From Corynebacterium sp. MSK041 (lineage in GTDB: Bacteria > Actinomycetota > Actinomycetes > Mycobacteriales > Mycobacteriaceae), in NCBI RefSeq assembly GCF_030232265.1, contig NZ_JASPJK010000001.1, positions 1 through 64,000 on the forward strand: a stretch of 64,000 bases of DNA, written 5' to 3'. The notes beneath the pieces are model-generated. The model was not told where the DNA came from. It worked only from the letters and a program-made list of their open reading frames with translations, and searched no databases. Below are positions 42,642-51,595 of the stretch, in pieces (the first letter of the stretch is position 1; every line of letters begins with the position of its first letter). A program made the position numbers and the translations under genes.

Positions 42642-44411
42642 GGAATAGATACCGCCGGAGACAGCCAGTTTAGCCGGGGAACCAATCTCATCGATGTGGC
42701 CGTCTTTGAGGGTGATGATGGTGTCGGCATCGGCAATCGTCGATAAGCGGTGCGCGATCATGATGGTGGTGCGATCCTTCATCAGCTCCTCCAAGCCGGC
42801 TTGGACCGCACGTTCTGACTTCGTATCCAACGCCGATGTTGCCTCATCGAGCACCAAGATCGGCGCGTTCTTGAGCATCGCGCGGGCCACGGCAACACGC
42901 TGCTTCTGCCCACCCGACAAACGCAGACCGCGCTCACCGATGACCGTGTCATATCCTTCTTTGAACGAGGTGATGAAGCCGTGCGCGTTCGCGCGCTTGG
43001 CCACAGCGATGACCTCCTCATCCGTGGCATCCGGCTTGCCGTAAGCGATGTTTTCTCGGATCGTGCCGGAGAACAATGCTGGTTCCTGGAAAACCACGCC
43101 GACGGATGCACGCACCTGCTCAATATCGGCGGAATCAATGTCCGTGCCGCAGACTGACAGCGTGCCTTCATTGATGGGGTACAGGCCCATAAGCAGGTTG
43201 ACCAGCGTGGACTTACCGCCACCAGACTCACCGACGAGCGCGATCTTCTCCCCGTGCTGCGCAGTGAAACTGATGTCATCCAACACCGGCTCACCAGCGT
43301 TGTAAGCAAAGGACACCTGATCAAAGCGCACCATCGGCTCCTGCTCCGGCAAAGCTGGCACCGCGGTTGTATCCAGCACCGGCACATCCGATGCTGCCGT
43401 CGCGGCAACCACCTGAGTGTTGGCAGATTCCTCCACCTCTTCATCCATCACCTTGAAATAATCGCGCGAACCGGCAATAGCGCGCTGCGCGGAATCCACC
43501 AGCCAGCTCATCATCTGCACCGGGTGCTGCGCCATGGCAACCAACTGGACCAACATCACCATGTCGCCGATGGTGAAACGGCCGTTCAAGGTTTCTTTGA
43601 ACAGAAGCAGATAAATGCCAAAGAAGATGACGTTCATGGCCATGCCACGGGCAACATCCATGGAGTGCCACCAGCGTGACTGCGGTTTAGTCAGCGCAAT
43701 GGTCTCACCATAATGGCCACCAAACTTATCTAGTTCCCGTGTCTCCGCCACGAAGGACTTGGTCACCTTCACCTGGCCAACAACCTCAGCGAAACGGCCA
43801 TTAGCAAGGTCGATCTGTTCGTTCTTGCCTTTCTCATACTTCTGCCAACGCTTTGAGGTCAACGCGGTGAGGCCAAGGTAAATAGGGAAGAGCAGCAGAA
43901 GCAGAATGGTCAGTGGCCAATAGAAATAGGCGGTGATACCTAATACCGCAATCACCTGCAAGAGCATCGGGAGCAACGTGTTGGAAAAGCTCTGCACCGT
44001 CTGCGTGATGTTCATGATGGAACGGTCCAACCGGGCAATGATCGTTCCGGTGACCTGGCCGTCGAAGTACCGCTGGGGGAGAGACAACAACTTGGCAAAA
44101 TACCGGGTGGACAGCACCTGACGGATGCGGGCTGCCACCACATCACCCAGGTATCCCCCCACGTTGCGCATGAGAGTGTCCACCGACTGCGCTGCAAACA
44201 GAGCGACGGCCAGCAACAGGATCGTGGTTATCTCTGCACCGGCTGCATCCGGGCCTTCCTGGAAGGCATCGACGATAGTATTCGTCGCCTCACGCAGAAT
44301 AAATGGTGAGACCAAAGCCAAACCGGCGGTCACTGAAGAGATAAGAATAATGCCCAAGTAGTAGGGCCACAGGGCGGAAGCACTACGAAGAACACGGAAT
44401 AAAGGTTGCAC
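42639..44411 (-). CDS. ABC exporter, membrane and ATPase domains fused (truncated tail)
   Basis: A 590-residue half-transporter of the multidrug/lipid exporter type. Six membrane helices occupy about residues 1-310. The ATPase domain has Walker A ALVGESGGGKSTLVNL, Q-loop VVFQEPALFSGTIREN, signature LRLSGGQKQRVAVARA, Walker B ILVLDEATSALD and the H-loop IMIAHRLSTI. It ends at GGIYS, where a TAA interrupts a frame that continues 36 codons further. All ATPase motifs precede the stop, so function is likely kept. The GTG at 44411 is the likely start; the open frame extends into the divergent lipoprotein promoter. The substrate is unknown. Confidence 0.9.
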   Translation of the reverse strand: MQPLFRVLRSASALWPYYLGIILISSVTAGLALVSPFILREATNTIVDAFQEGPDAAGAEITTILLLAVALFAAQSVDTLMRNVGGYLGDVVAARIRQVLSTRYFAKLLSLPQRYFDGQVTGTIIARLDRSIMNITQTVQSFSNTLLPMLLQVIAVLGITAYFYWPLTILLLLLFPIYLGLTALTSKRWQKYEKGKNEQIDLANGRFAEVVGQVKVTKSFVAETRELDKFGGHYGETIALTKPQSRWWHSMDVARGMAMNVIFFGIYLLLFKETLNGRFTIGDMVMLVQLVAMAQHPVQMMSWLVDSAQRAIAGSRDYFKVMDEEVEESANTQVVAATAASDVPVLDTTAVPALPEQEPMVRFDQVSFAYNAGEPVLDDISFTAQHGEKIALVGESGGGKSTLVNLLMGLYPINEGTLSVCGTDIDSADIEQVRASVGVVFQEPALFSGTIRENIAYGKPDATDEEVIAVAKRANAHGFITSFKEGYDTVIGERGLRLSGGQKQRVAVARAMLKNAPILVLDEATSALDTKSERAVQAGLEELMKDRTTIMIAHRLSTIADADTIITLKDGHIDEIGSPAKLAVSGGIYS

Positions 44412-44467
44412 GGCCTTCAACCTACACGCGTGCAACAGAGGTGCTGTTGGGCTGTAGAGTAATGGCC

Positions 44468-45010
44468 ATGTCTGCTCACACACTCCGGGTCGCTGCCGTT
44501 GGTGCCGTGGCCTGCTTGGCTTTCACGTTGTCCGGCTGCGTTAGCGATGATGGTGTGGAAGGCCAGGATGGCACAATCACACCAACCACGGGCGTGGCCA
44601 CCGAAACGGAAGGCCCTGAACCTTTTGAGGTTGAGAAGGTCAGCCCGAAAGAAACCACCGAGATTTCCGGTGAGTCTGTGGAGGACCCGGCCATGCCCGT
44701 GTCCTACAAGTGGCAGGGCACACGTGCTGCTTCGGGTGGCACAGTGGTGACCGTTGCGGTGCACAACACCTCTGATTCGCCAATGCCCGTGGACGCGCTT
44801 GAATCCCCCACGTTGACCTACAACGGCAACCAGTCCGCGCGGAGCATGAGCGCCGAGTCCGCGGGGCTTGAATTCGAGGGGTTGGATCTGCCTTTGGGTG
44901 CTGGCGCCACAATGAACGTGCAATATGCCTTTGATGTGAGTCCGGGGAGTCTCTCCCAGGCAGAGTTCCACATTGGCAACGTTGTCTTCACCGGCAACCT
45001 CAACAACTAA
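44468..45010 (+). CDS. Secreted lipoprotein of unknown function
   Basis: A 180-residue exported protein. The signal ends in a lipobox (TLSGC near residue 24), so the cysteine is probably lipidated. The mature part has an acidic, Thr-rich linker and then a beta-rich domain (VSYKWQGTRAASGGTVVTVAVHN, PLGAGATMNVQYAFDV) typical of small extracellular immunoglobulin-like or DUF4352-like folds. No firm family assignment is made. TAGAGT ends 7 nt before the ATG at 44468; an ATG two codons earlier is also possible. It is divergent from the ABC exporter. Confidence 0.8.
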   Translation: MSAHTLRVAAVGAVACLAFTLSGCVSDDGVEGQDGTITPTTGVATETEGPEPFEVEKVSPKETTEISGESVEDPAMPVSYKWQGTRAASGGTVVTVAVHNTSDSPMPVDALESPTLTYNGNQSARSMSAESAGLEFEGLDLPLGAGATMNVQYAFDVSPGSLSQAEFHIGNVVFTGNLNN

Positions 45011-45030
45011 TCAACGGCTAGGGAACACGA

Positions 45031-45591
45031 ATGACAGGATCTTCAGAGCATATAGAGCAGGTTGTTCTGCTGGATGAGGCCGGTCAGCCGATCGGTGCCG
45101 AAGCGAAAGCGATTGTTCACACCGACGCAACGCCACTGCACCTCGCGTTTTCTACCTGGCTTTTCAGTGACTCTGGGCAGCTCCTTCTCACCCGCCGTGC
45201 TGTGAGCAAGAAAACCTGGCCGGGTGTGTGGACCAACAGTTTCTGCGGTCACCCCGGCCCCGGTGAATCGGTGGAAGACGCGATTGTTCGCCGCTCTATT
45301 GAGGAGCTGGGACTCAATCCCGGTGACATTGCGGACCTGCGCCCGGTGTTGCCGGACTTTCGCTACCGCGCAGAGGATGCGTCCGGCGTGGTGGAAAATG
45401 AAATCTGCCCGGTGTATGCCGCGCGTTTGGTTGCTGGCGCGCAACTGAATCCGAACCGGGATGAGGTTGAGGAGTTCAGGTGGGTCGACCCCAAGGACCT
45501 TGTTGCCGCGGTTGAACTCACACCATTCGTCTTTTCGCCGTGGCTCGTGGAGGAGATTGCGGACGCACGCTTGCGCTCTGTCTGGCGCTAG
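45031..45591 (+). CDS. idi: Isopentenyl-diphosphate delta-isomerase, type I
   Basis: A 186-residue enzyme interconverting isopentenyl and dimethylallyl diphosphate. The Nudix-like fold shows the catalytic cysteine in TNSFCGHPGPGES, and the glutamate/metal region is VVENEICPVYAARL followed by DEVEEFRWVD. It supplies isoprenoid precursors for cell wall polyprenols, menaquinone and carotenoids. AGGGA precedes the ATG. It stands alone between the lipoprotein and the convergent esterase. Confidence 0.96.
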   Translation: MTGSSEHIEQVVLLDEAGQPIGAEAKAIVHTDATPLHLAFSTWLFSDSGQLLLTRRAVSKKTWPGVWTNSFCGHPGPGESVEDAIVRRSIEELGLNPGDIADLRPVLPDFRYRAEDASGVVENEICPVYAARLVAGAQLNPNRDEVEEFRWVDPKDLVAAVELTPFVFSPWLVEEIADARLRSVWR

Positions 45592-45594
45592 CAC

Positions 45595-45610
45595 CCCGGC
45601 CTTCGCCGGG
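45595..45610. terminator. Short hairpin between convergent idi and esterase genes
   Basis: CCCGGC (45595-45600) and GCCGGG (45605-45610) form a stable stem with a CTTC tetraloop in the 22-bp gap between the two stops. There is no T-run, so termination is inferred from position only. Confidence 0.45.
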
Positions 45611-45613
45611 CAG

Positions 45614-46888
45614 CTAGGACTTACGTGTAAACACCCCACGTAGGTACCCCAGTGGATCAGTGACAATCTCGGCATTATTGCCGGAGAGGTCCACGCGCAG
45701 CACATTCTTCTCGGCGCCATACGGTGTCCAGCCCGGTTCACCGGTGGTGACGTAGTGGATGAGGCAGGCGTTGAGTCCAGCGCCAGCTGGGTAGGGGGCG
45801 GCGCCGAAGATGGGGGCGAGTTCGGCGCAGTGCCGTGCACGCGTGGTTGAGTCGGAGACAAGTTCCACCTGCCAGACGGTGCCAGGTGCGCGTTGCGCAA
45901 CATCATCGACCCAGCGGCGGATGAGATTTGCGGAGAAGAACTCACCGGCAACATGCTTGGGGTTGCGTGCTTTAAGGCGTTTCAAAAACGGCCGGTACAT
46001 GCCGGGTTTCAGTCCGATGAGGAAACCAGGCAGCACCATGGTGAACCACCCGGCCCTGACCTTGTCTTGTATGATGGTGCTGTCAAATATCTCCTCCTCA
46101 ACGGTGGTGATCACCAGATCCACGTCCGCCATTTCTTCCGGTTCCAGTGGAGTAGGGCCCAACGCCATGTCGGTGAAATAGCGTGCGCGCGCCGTGCGGT
46201 AGGCACGTTCCAGGACCTTCGGTTTAGCGCGGTTCAGAGCACGGCGGGTCAGTGGGATACCGGCACCGGCACGGATGGCGGACTTGCGCTGGGCATAACT
46301 CATCCGCGGGAATGCGGGGGAGAGGGCCACCGCACGGCGGAAAGCACCGCGGTAGTGGTCTTTGCGCATGAGCCACAACACGATGGCTGCGCCAGCCGAG
46401 TGGCCCGACAAGGTTACGTTCGTGGGATCCCCGCCAAAGGCCTCAATGTTCTTTTGCACCCACTCGAGGCCCAGCGCCACATCATCCACAGCACGGAAGT
46501 GGTGCGGCTGATCATCGTGGAAAACAGCCAGGCCAGGTAATTTCATCCGGTAACCAATGCGTACGAGGATCACGCCGTTCGTGGCGAGTGCTTCGCCGGG
46601 GGAGGCCTCATCCGTATGGTCGCCCATTTCAAAGCGCCCACCGTGGATGTGTACCAGCACCGGCAGATCGTCTGCGTCGGTGGCGCCAGCGGGAGCGACG
46701 ATGGACAGGGCGATGGCGTCGGGGCGCTCCCGGGTGGCGTCGATAAGCAATCCCTTCTCCGCGGGAACCGCATCGTCGAAGGGCGCGGGAATGTGTGAGT
46801 ACCCAATCGAATGAAAATAGGCGGTGGAGCCGCGGGCAACCCCCACTACCGTCCCAGCTGGGCACGTCACTTCAACGGGTGAGTTCAT
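45614..46888 (-). CDS. Carboxylesterase (type B family)
   Basis: A 424-residue alpha/beta-hydrolase of the carboxylesterase/lipase type. The oxyanion motif is VLVHIHGGRFEMGDH, and the nucleophile lies in TLSGHSAGAAIVLWLMRKDH (GxSxG). The acid and histidine are expected further on, around residues 250-370. No signal peptide is seen, so it is probably cytoplasmic. It is shorter than many family members (about 500). TAAACT ends 8 nt before the ATG on this strand, and its promoter is back to back with that of the small membrane protein. The substrate is unknown. Confidence 0.85.
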   Translation of the reverse strand: MNSPVEVTCPAGTVVGVARGSTAYFHSIGYSHIPAPFDDAVPAEKGLLIDATRERPDAIALSIVAPAGATDADDLPVLVHIHGGRFEMGDHTDEASPGEALATNGVILVRIGYRMKLPGLAVFHDDQPHHFRAVDDVALGLEWVQKNIEAFGGDPTNVTLSGHSAGAAIVLWLMRKDHYRGAFRRAVALSPAFPRMSYAQRKSAIRAGAGIPLTRRALNRAKPKVLERAYRTARARYFTDMALGPTPLEPEEMADVDLVITTVEEEIFDSTIIQDKVRAGWFTMVLPGFLIGLKPGMYRPFLKRLKARNPKHVAGEFFSANLIRRWVDDVAQRAPGTVWQVELVSDSTTRARHCAELAPIFGAAPYPAGAGLNACLIHYVTTGEPGWTPYGAEKNVLRVDLSGNNAEIVTDPLGYLRGVFTRKS

Positions 46889-46921
46889 GGCATCACAGTT
46901 TAACCGGGTAGTTTAGGGTGC

Positions 46922-47089
46922 GTGATCGACATTGGATTCAGCCTGACTCAGGCAAGCCCCTGGGTGCAGCTGCCCCTCGTTCTCCTCTTCGCGCTGCCCG
47001 CGGCTGTCGTCGCCGCCGCTGGTCTGATGCGTGGGGTGGACTGGCTCGCTGCAGTTTTGGGGGATTCCACACAAGGCGACGTAGAGTAG
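46922..47089 (+). CDS. Small hydrophobic membrane protein (55 residues)
   Basis: The frame reads VIDIGFSLTQASPWVQ, then a long hydrophobic segment (LPLVLLFALPAAVVAAAGLM) and a short acidic tail. TAGTTT ends 7 nt before the GTG, like other leaderless starts here. It precedes a second tiny membrane protein by 6 bp. The function is unknown; a small regulator or subunit in the membrane is possible. Confidence 0.6.
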   Translation: MIDIGFSLTQASPWVQLPLVLLFALPAAVVAAAGLMRGVDWLAAVLGDSTQGDVE

Positions 47090-47095
47090 GTTTTT

Positions 47096-47236
47096 ATGGC
47101 TAACCCCGAAGACCTGCGCAGGGAAGATCAGAAGCTTCCCAAGGCACGCAGGAAGTACCCGCGTTCGCGCGTCACCCAGGCACTGTGGGTGCTCATTGCG
47201 CTCGTGCTCATCGCGGGTGTTGTCAGCATGCTGTAG
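47096..47236 (+). CDS. Small single-pass membrane protein (46 residues)
   Basis: MANPEDLRREDQKLPKARRK is a charged basic N-terminus, followed by one hydrophobic helix (ALWVLIALVLIAGVVSML) that ends the protein. The shape is that of a tail-anchored, single-pass protein with its N-terminus inside. TAGAGT ends 8 nt before the ATG, and AGTAGG could serve as a ribosome site. It lies between the first small protein and convergent malQ. I recognise no family. Confidence 0.65.
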   Translation: MANPEDLRREDQKLPKARRKYPRSRVTQALWVLIALVLIAGVVSML

Positions 47237-47304
47237 ATGCTCACGATGCCAACAGGGCATCTCAAGGGATTCAGGCAGCTAGAGCACGTACAGGATTAAG
47301 GCAT

Positions 47305-49494
47305 CTAGCTTCGTAGCGGACGGGCAGATGCTTCCGCCATTGTGCGGAAGAGCTCGATGTTCTCCAGATCCTCAATGAGCACGGCTTTGCCTTCCTTGTC
47401 GCACAACGGCACGCACCAGTTCTTGTACTGCTCTGCGTTGGTGCCAGGCAGGTTCTGAACCCGTTTGTCACCCACCATGTCCACCAGGTTGGTGCAGGTG
47501 AGAGCGGAATTTGTGCCGGCGATGAAACGGGTCAGGCCTAAGACGAGTTCATCCACATCGCCACGTTCATCGCGGTCCAATCCGGCGAAGTGTTGATCCG
47601 CCAGATCTGTTCCGGCGAAGGCTCCGGATTCACGCGCTGTGTCCAAGACGTCGCACTGCCATGCCACATCGGTGGCGTCGATGTCCTCAAACGCGTCGCT
47701 CATAAGCCCCAGCTCATTGCGCAACGCATTGTGGGCGCCGGACAGGTAGCCTGCGGTGGGTGGCAGATCGTGCGTGCCAATGGAGGATAGTGCCAGGTGG
47801 CGGTACTCCTGCTGGCCCAGCGGACGGCCGTCAGTGGGGGAGCTTTCAAACCAGATGACGGATGTGCCCAGCACGCCACGATCACGCAGAACATCCTGGA
47901 CCCACGGCTCGAAGGTACCCAGGTCCTCACCCACAACAACCGCGCCGGCGCGCTGCGCCTCCAACGCGAGGATGCCCAGCATCGCTTCATGGTCGTAGTT
48001 CATATACGCGCCATTGGCGGGTGTGGACATGCGCGGGATCCAGAACAGGCGGAACAGGCCCAAGATGTGGTCCACGCGGATGCCGCCGGAGTGGGAGAGC
48101 ACGGTGCGCAAAAGATCACGCCACGGCTTGTAGCCGACTTCAGCCAGCTTGTATGGGTTCCATGGTGGCTGGGACCAGTCCTGGCCTTGCTGGGAGTAGC
48201 CGTCCGGCGGGGCGCCGACCGAAGCGTCCGGTACCAGGACCTTGCGCAGCGTGTGTGCATCTGCCCCGCCCGGGTGAACGCCGACCGCCAGGTCCGTCAT
48301 GATGCCAATGCGCATCCCGGCTTGCGTGGCTTTTTCCTGGGCGGCAGCGCGTTGCCGGTCGGCGACAAACTGTAGCCACATGTAGAAGCGGGCGAGCTCT
48401 TCTTGCTGTTCAACAGGTACAACGATGCGGTGCTTATCGCCGGCGGCGCGCGTATCCCGGTCAATCTCTGCCTGTGCGCACCACTGAGCAAAGGTCACCA
48501 GGCCCTCGCCCTGATCCGCAATGAACGCGTCAAAAGCGTCATGGTCGCCGGATTCCTCGAAGAGGAAGTACAGCTTCTGCAAGGCGGCCAGCTTGGTGTC
48601 AAAGATCGTGTTGCGTTCAATGAAGTCCGCGGAGCGGTTACGCGCTTTCAGTTCAGTGGACAGTTCGTTGATCTCGCTGCGCGTCTCTTCGTCGAGAAGC
48701 ACAAATTCCGGCACATCTTCCACCGCAATATAAATGGGGTTCACGAACCTGCGCGACGTGGGCAGATACGGTGAGTCTTCCACGGGAGGGAAAGGTTGCG
48801 CCGCATGAACCGGATTGATCAGCAGGTAATCAGCGCCGTGACGTGCAGCCACCACGGCGAGTTCGCCCAGGTCGTGGAAGTCGCCGATGCCCCAGGACTG
48901 CTCCGAGCGAACGGAATACAGCTGCGCCATCATGCCCCACGCGGGATTCTGCACAAGCTCAAGATTCGTGTTCAGCACCCGCGGCGTCACCACAAGAGTG
49001 CACTCTTGTGCGATGTCAGCTTGCTCGCTTGTCGACGCCAAATGGATCCTATGCCACCCCACCGGCAGATCCCCGCGGGTGTGGAAGGATGCTTCGCCCC
49101 ATTCGATGCCATCACGCCATGTGGGCGGATTCCAGTTTTCATCCTGGTAGACGGGGGAGGTGGAACCATCCTCGAGCGTGATCCACACGTCGGCGGGGGC
49201 ACCCTCTGGGACGTGGATGGCGAAGGATTTTTCCTCCCCCTCACGTGCCACCACAACTGGTGGTAGGGGACGAGTTGCCCAGTGACGCTGCCATGCGTCG
49301 AGTGCCTCAGTGAGTTCTTCTTTTGAGGGGTCGTCCGACAAAGGGACGTCGAGAGCCTGAAGTAGCGTGACCAGGGATTCGCGCGGTGACGCTACGGTCT
49401 CATTGGTCAGCCCACGGTACGTGAGGGAGAAGCCATAGGCGGTTGCAAGATTCTCGAGGAGGTCGGTGTCAGCCACACTGTCGCATTCTGCCAA
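47305..49494 (-). CDS. malQ: 4-alpha-glucanotransferase (amylomaltase)
   Basis: A 729-residue GH77 enzyme that transfers glucan segments between maltodextrins. The GH77 catalytic set is visible: GGIRVDHILGLFRLFWIP (nucleophile aspartate), VVVGEDLGTFEPWV (acid/base glutamate) and IGTHDLPPTAGYL (third aspartate). The N-terminal region of about 160 residues is longer than in plant forms, as in many actinobacteria. The start used is a TTG; a GTG six codons later is possible, and neither has a clear ribosome site. It belongs with treS and maltokinase in alpha-glucan metabolism. Confidence 0.94.
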   Translation of the reverse strand: MAECDSVADTDLLENLATAYGFSLTYRGLTNETVASPRESLVTLLQALDVPLSDDPSKEELTEALDAWQRHWATRPLPPVVVAREGEEKSFAIHVPEGAPADVWITLEDGSTSPVYQDENWNPPTWRDGIEWGEASFHTRGDLPVGWHRIHLASTSEQADIAQECTLVVTPRVLNTNLELVQNPAWGMMAQLYSVRSEQSWGIGDFHDLGELAVVAARHGADYLLINPVHAAQPFPPVEDSPYLPTSRRFVNPIYIAVEDVPEFVLLDEETRSEINELSTELKARNRSADFIERNTIFDTKLAALQKLYFLFEESGDHDAFDAFIADQGEGLVTFAQWCAQAEIDRDTRAAGDKHRIVVPVEQQEELARFYMWLQFVADRQRAAAQEKATQAGMRIGIMTDLAVGVHPGGADAHTLRKVLVPDASVGAPPDGYSQQGQDWSQPPWNPYKLAEVGYKPWRDLLRTVLSHSGGIRVDHILGLFRLFWIPRMSTPANGAYMNYDHEAMLGILALEAQRAGAVVVGEDLGTFEPWVQDVLRDRGVLGTSVIWFESSPTDGRPLGQQEYRHLALSSIGTHDLPPTAGYLSGAHNALRNELGLMSDAFEDIDATDVAWQCDVLDTARESGAFAGTDLADQHFAGLDRDERGDVDELVLGLTRFIAGTNSALTCTNLVDMVGDKRVQNLPGTNAEQYKNWCVPLCDKEGKAVLIEDLENIELFRTMAEASARPLRS

Positions 49495-49648
49495 AGAACG
49501 CCGGCGATCGCTTCATCTTAGTGAGACTCAGCCTAGTTTCTCCTGCAAAAGTGGCTGGCTAAGTGTGCGTTACCCGCCACACACAAGGTACGGTTTTGTA
49601 TTGTTCGACACACCGCGAAGGTCGTGAAAAGTAGCGAAAGGTAGGTCC

Positions 49649-51496
49649 GTGACTACTCCCAGCAAGACGTATTCCACCCCAGCAGGCTTTACGCTCGCGC
49701 CCGACGAGAACTGTCTGACGCTCGTAATTAAGCAGTGCACGGAGAATCCCGACAAGGTGATGTTCTCCCGCCCTGATGGCCATGACTGGGTAGAAGTGAC
49801 CGGCCGTGAGTTCATGGAGCAGTTCCGTGCCGTAGCTAAGGGGCTGGTGGCTAATGGCATTGAGTTCGGTGACCGCGTGGCGCTCATGGCGGATTCCAGC
49901 TACGGCTGGGCCGTCATGGACTTTGCTATTTGGGCTGCCGGCGCATCGAGTGTGCCGGTCTACCCCTCTTCGTCAGAGCACCAGGTGCAGTGGATCGTGG
50001 AGGACTCTGGTGCTCGCATCGCGGTCACGGATACAGAGGCGAACCGGCAGCTCTACAACAACCTGTTGTTGGGTGAAGATGGCACGCCGCGACTGAAGGA
50101 TTCACCGTCCCAGCTGCTGCGCACGCTATCCTTTGCGGAGGATGCGCTTGAGGTTCTCGCTGAGGATGGCAAGGACGTTGAGGATGCAGTTATTGACGAT
50201 CGCATTTCCCGCATCCAGCACGACGACCTAGCCTCGCTGGTGTACACCTCCGGCACGACCGGCCGCCCCAAGGGCTGCATCCTGACCCACCTGGTGTGGG
50301 CGCATGAGGCAGTAGCGCTGTTGACCCACCCGATTGGTCACACCATTGCTACCCGCCCGGACGTCCGCTACGTCACCATCCTGCCCCTGGCCCACGTTCT
50401 AGCTCGTGCCGTTGCCTTGGCTTCCACCATTGCTGGTGCGCACCAGATTCACTGGTCTGACACCCGCACCATCGTCATGGGGCTCCAGCGTTTCCAGCCG
50501 CACATGCTGCTGGGTGTGCCGCGCATCTTTGAGAAGGTGCGCGATGGCGCCTACAACAAGGCTGCCGATAGCTCCGACTTTGCGGCGCGCACCTTCCTTC
50601 AGGCGGAGAAGGCCGCGGTGGCCTACTCCAAGGCGCTGGATACCCCGGAGGGGCCGTCGCTGTTCCTGAAGGCGAGGCGCGCCATCTTTGACCGCCTTGT
50701 GTACAAGAAGCTGCGCGATGCGGTTGGTGGGGAAGCCGAATTTGCTATCTCCGGTGGCTCTGCACTGTCCAAGCACCTCAACCACTTCTTCCGCGGTGCG
50801 CGTTTGCCAATCTGTGAAGGCTACGGGCTGACCGAAACCGCTGCTGCTGCAGCCGTGAACTTTGGTGAGGAAACCAAGATCGGTACCGTGGGCAAGCCTC
50901 TCAACGGTTACTCCGCAATGATCAATGAAGACGGTGAGATCTGCTTCAAGGGCGACGGTGTGTTCAAGGGCTACTGGAACAACCCGGAAGCCACCGCTGA
51001 GGCGATCAAGGATGGCTGGTTCTGCACCGGCGACTTGGGTGAGATTGATGAGGACGGCTACATCACCATCACCGGCCGCAAGAAGGACCTCATTGTCACC
51101 GCCGGCGGCAAGAACGTCTCGCCTGGTCCGATGGAGGACATTCTGCGCGGTGATCCGCTGATTTCCCAGGCGCTGATCGTCGGCGATGGTAAGCCCTACG
51201 TTGGTGTGCTAGTCACCCTCGACGAGGACGAGCTGCGCCGCTGGAAGGAGCGCAACAACGTTCCGGAGTCCACCCCGCTGCGTCAGTTGGTGAAGACGCC
51301 GGAGCTGCGCGCTTACGTCCAGGATGCTGTGAATGAGGTCAACCGCACGGTCAGCCACGCGGAGCAGATTAAGAAGTTCCGTATTCTGACCAGGGATCTT
51401 TCGGAGGATTCCGGCGAGATGACCCCGACTATGAAGATCAAGCGCAACGTGGTCTTTGAGCGCTACAAGAAGGACATCGATCGCTTGTACCGCTAA
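49649..51496 (+). CDS. Long-chain acyl-CoA synthetase (first of tandem pair)
   Basis: A 615-residue AMP-forming ligase (FadD15 type) that activates fatty acids to CoA thioesters through an acyl-adenylate. Motifs are LVYTSGTTGRPKGCILTHLV (P-loop), EGYGLTETAAAAAVNFGEE, GDLGEIDEDGYITITGRKKDLIVTAGGKNVSP and the lysine region MTPTMKIKRNVV. Corynebacteria typically have a FadD15-like gene near malQ. The GTG start is preceded by AAAGGTAGG. An adjacent paralogue follows, with a palindrome between. Confidence 0.95.
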   Translation: MTTPSKTYSTPAGFTLAPDENCLTLVIKQCTENPDKVMFSRPDGHDWVEVTGREFMEQFRAVAKGLVANGIEFGDRVALMADSSYGWAVMDFAIWAAGASSVPVYPSSSEHQVQWIVEDSGARIAVTDTEANRQLYNNLLLGEDGTPRLKDSPSQLLRTLSFAEDALEVLAEDGKDVEDAVIDDRISRIQHDDLASLVYTSGTTGRPKGCILTHLVWAHEAVALLTHPIGHTIATRPDVRYVTILPLAHVLARAVALASTIAGAHQIHWSDTRTIVMGLQRFQPHMLLGVPRIFEKVRDGAYNKAADSSDFAARTFLQAEKAAVAYSKALDTPEGPSLFLKARRAIFDRLVYKKLRDAVGGEAEFAISGGSALSKHLNHFFRGARLPICEGYGLTETAAAAAVNFGEETKIGTVGKPLNGYSAMINEDGEICFKGDGVFKGYWNNPEATAEAIKDGWFCTGDLGEIDEDGYITITGRKKDLIVTAGGKNVSPGPMEDILRGDPLISQALIVGDGKPYVGVLVTLDEDELRRWKERNNVPESTPLRQLVKTPELRAYVQDAVNEVNRTVSHAEQIKKFRILTRDLSEDSGEMTPTMKIKRNVVFERYKKDIDRLYR

Positions 51497-51559
51497 TTGT
51501 GGCGTAGTTAACAAAAAGTTTCTGAAACCGCCACGAACACACCCCCTTCACGGTATTTT

Positions 51560-51573
51560 TACTTTGCAAAGTA
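51560..51573. promoter_or_regulatory. Perfect 14-bp palindrome upstream of the second acyl-CoA synthetase
   Basis: TACTTTGCAAAGTA is a perfect palindrome between the two acyl-CoA synthetase genes, directly before the ribosome site (GAAGGGAG). Its size and place fit an operator for a TetR/FadR-type repressor. No known consensus is matched. Confidence 0.55.
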
Positions 51574-51595
51574 CCTCGAAGGGAGTTTTACTGTC

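Noticed and set aside
8818-49037. GCTTGTCGACG at 8818, 23585 and 49027, and GCTTATCGCCG at 48432, as extra copies of the iterated 11-mer
   Set aside because: Each has one mismatch and can arise from ordinary codon choice, so I did not count them. They should be scored separately in a genome-wide count.
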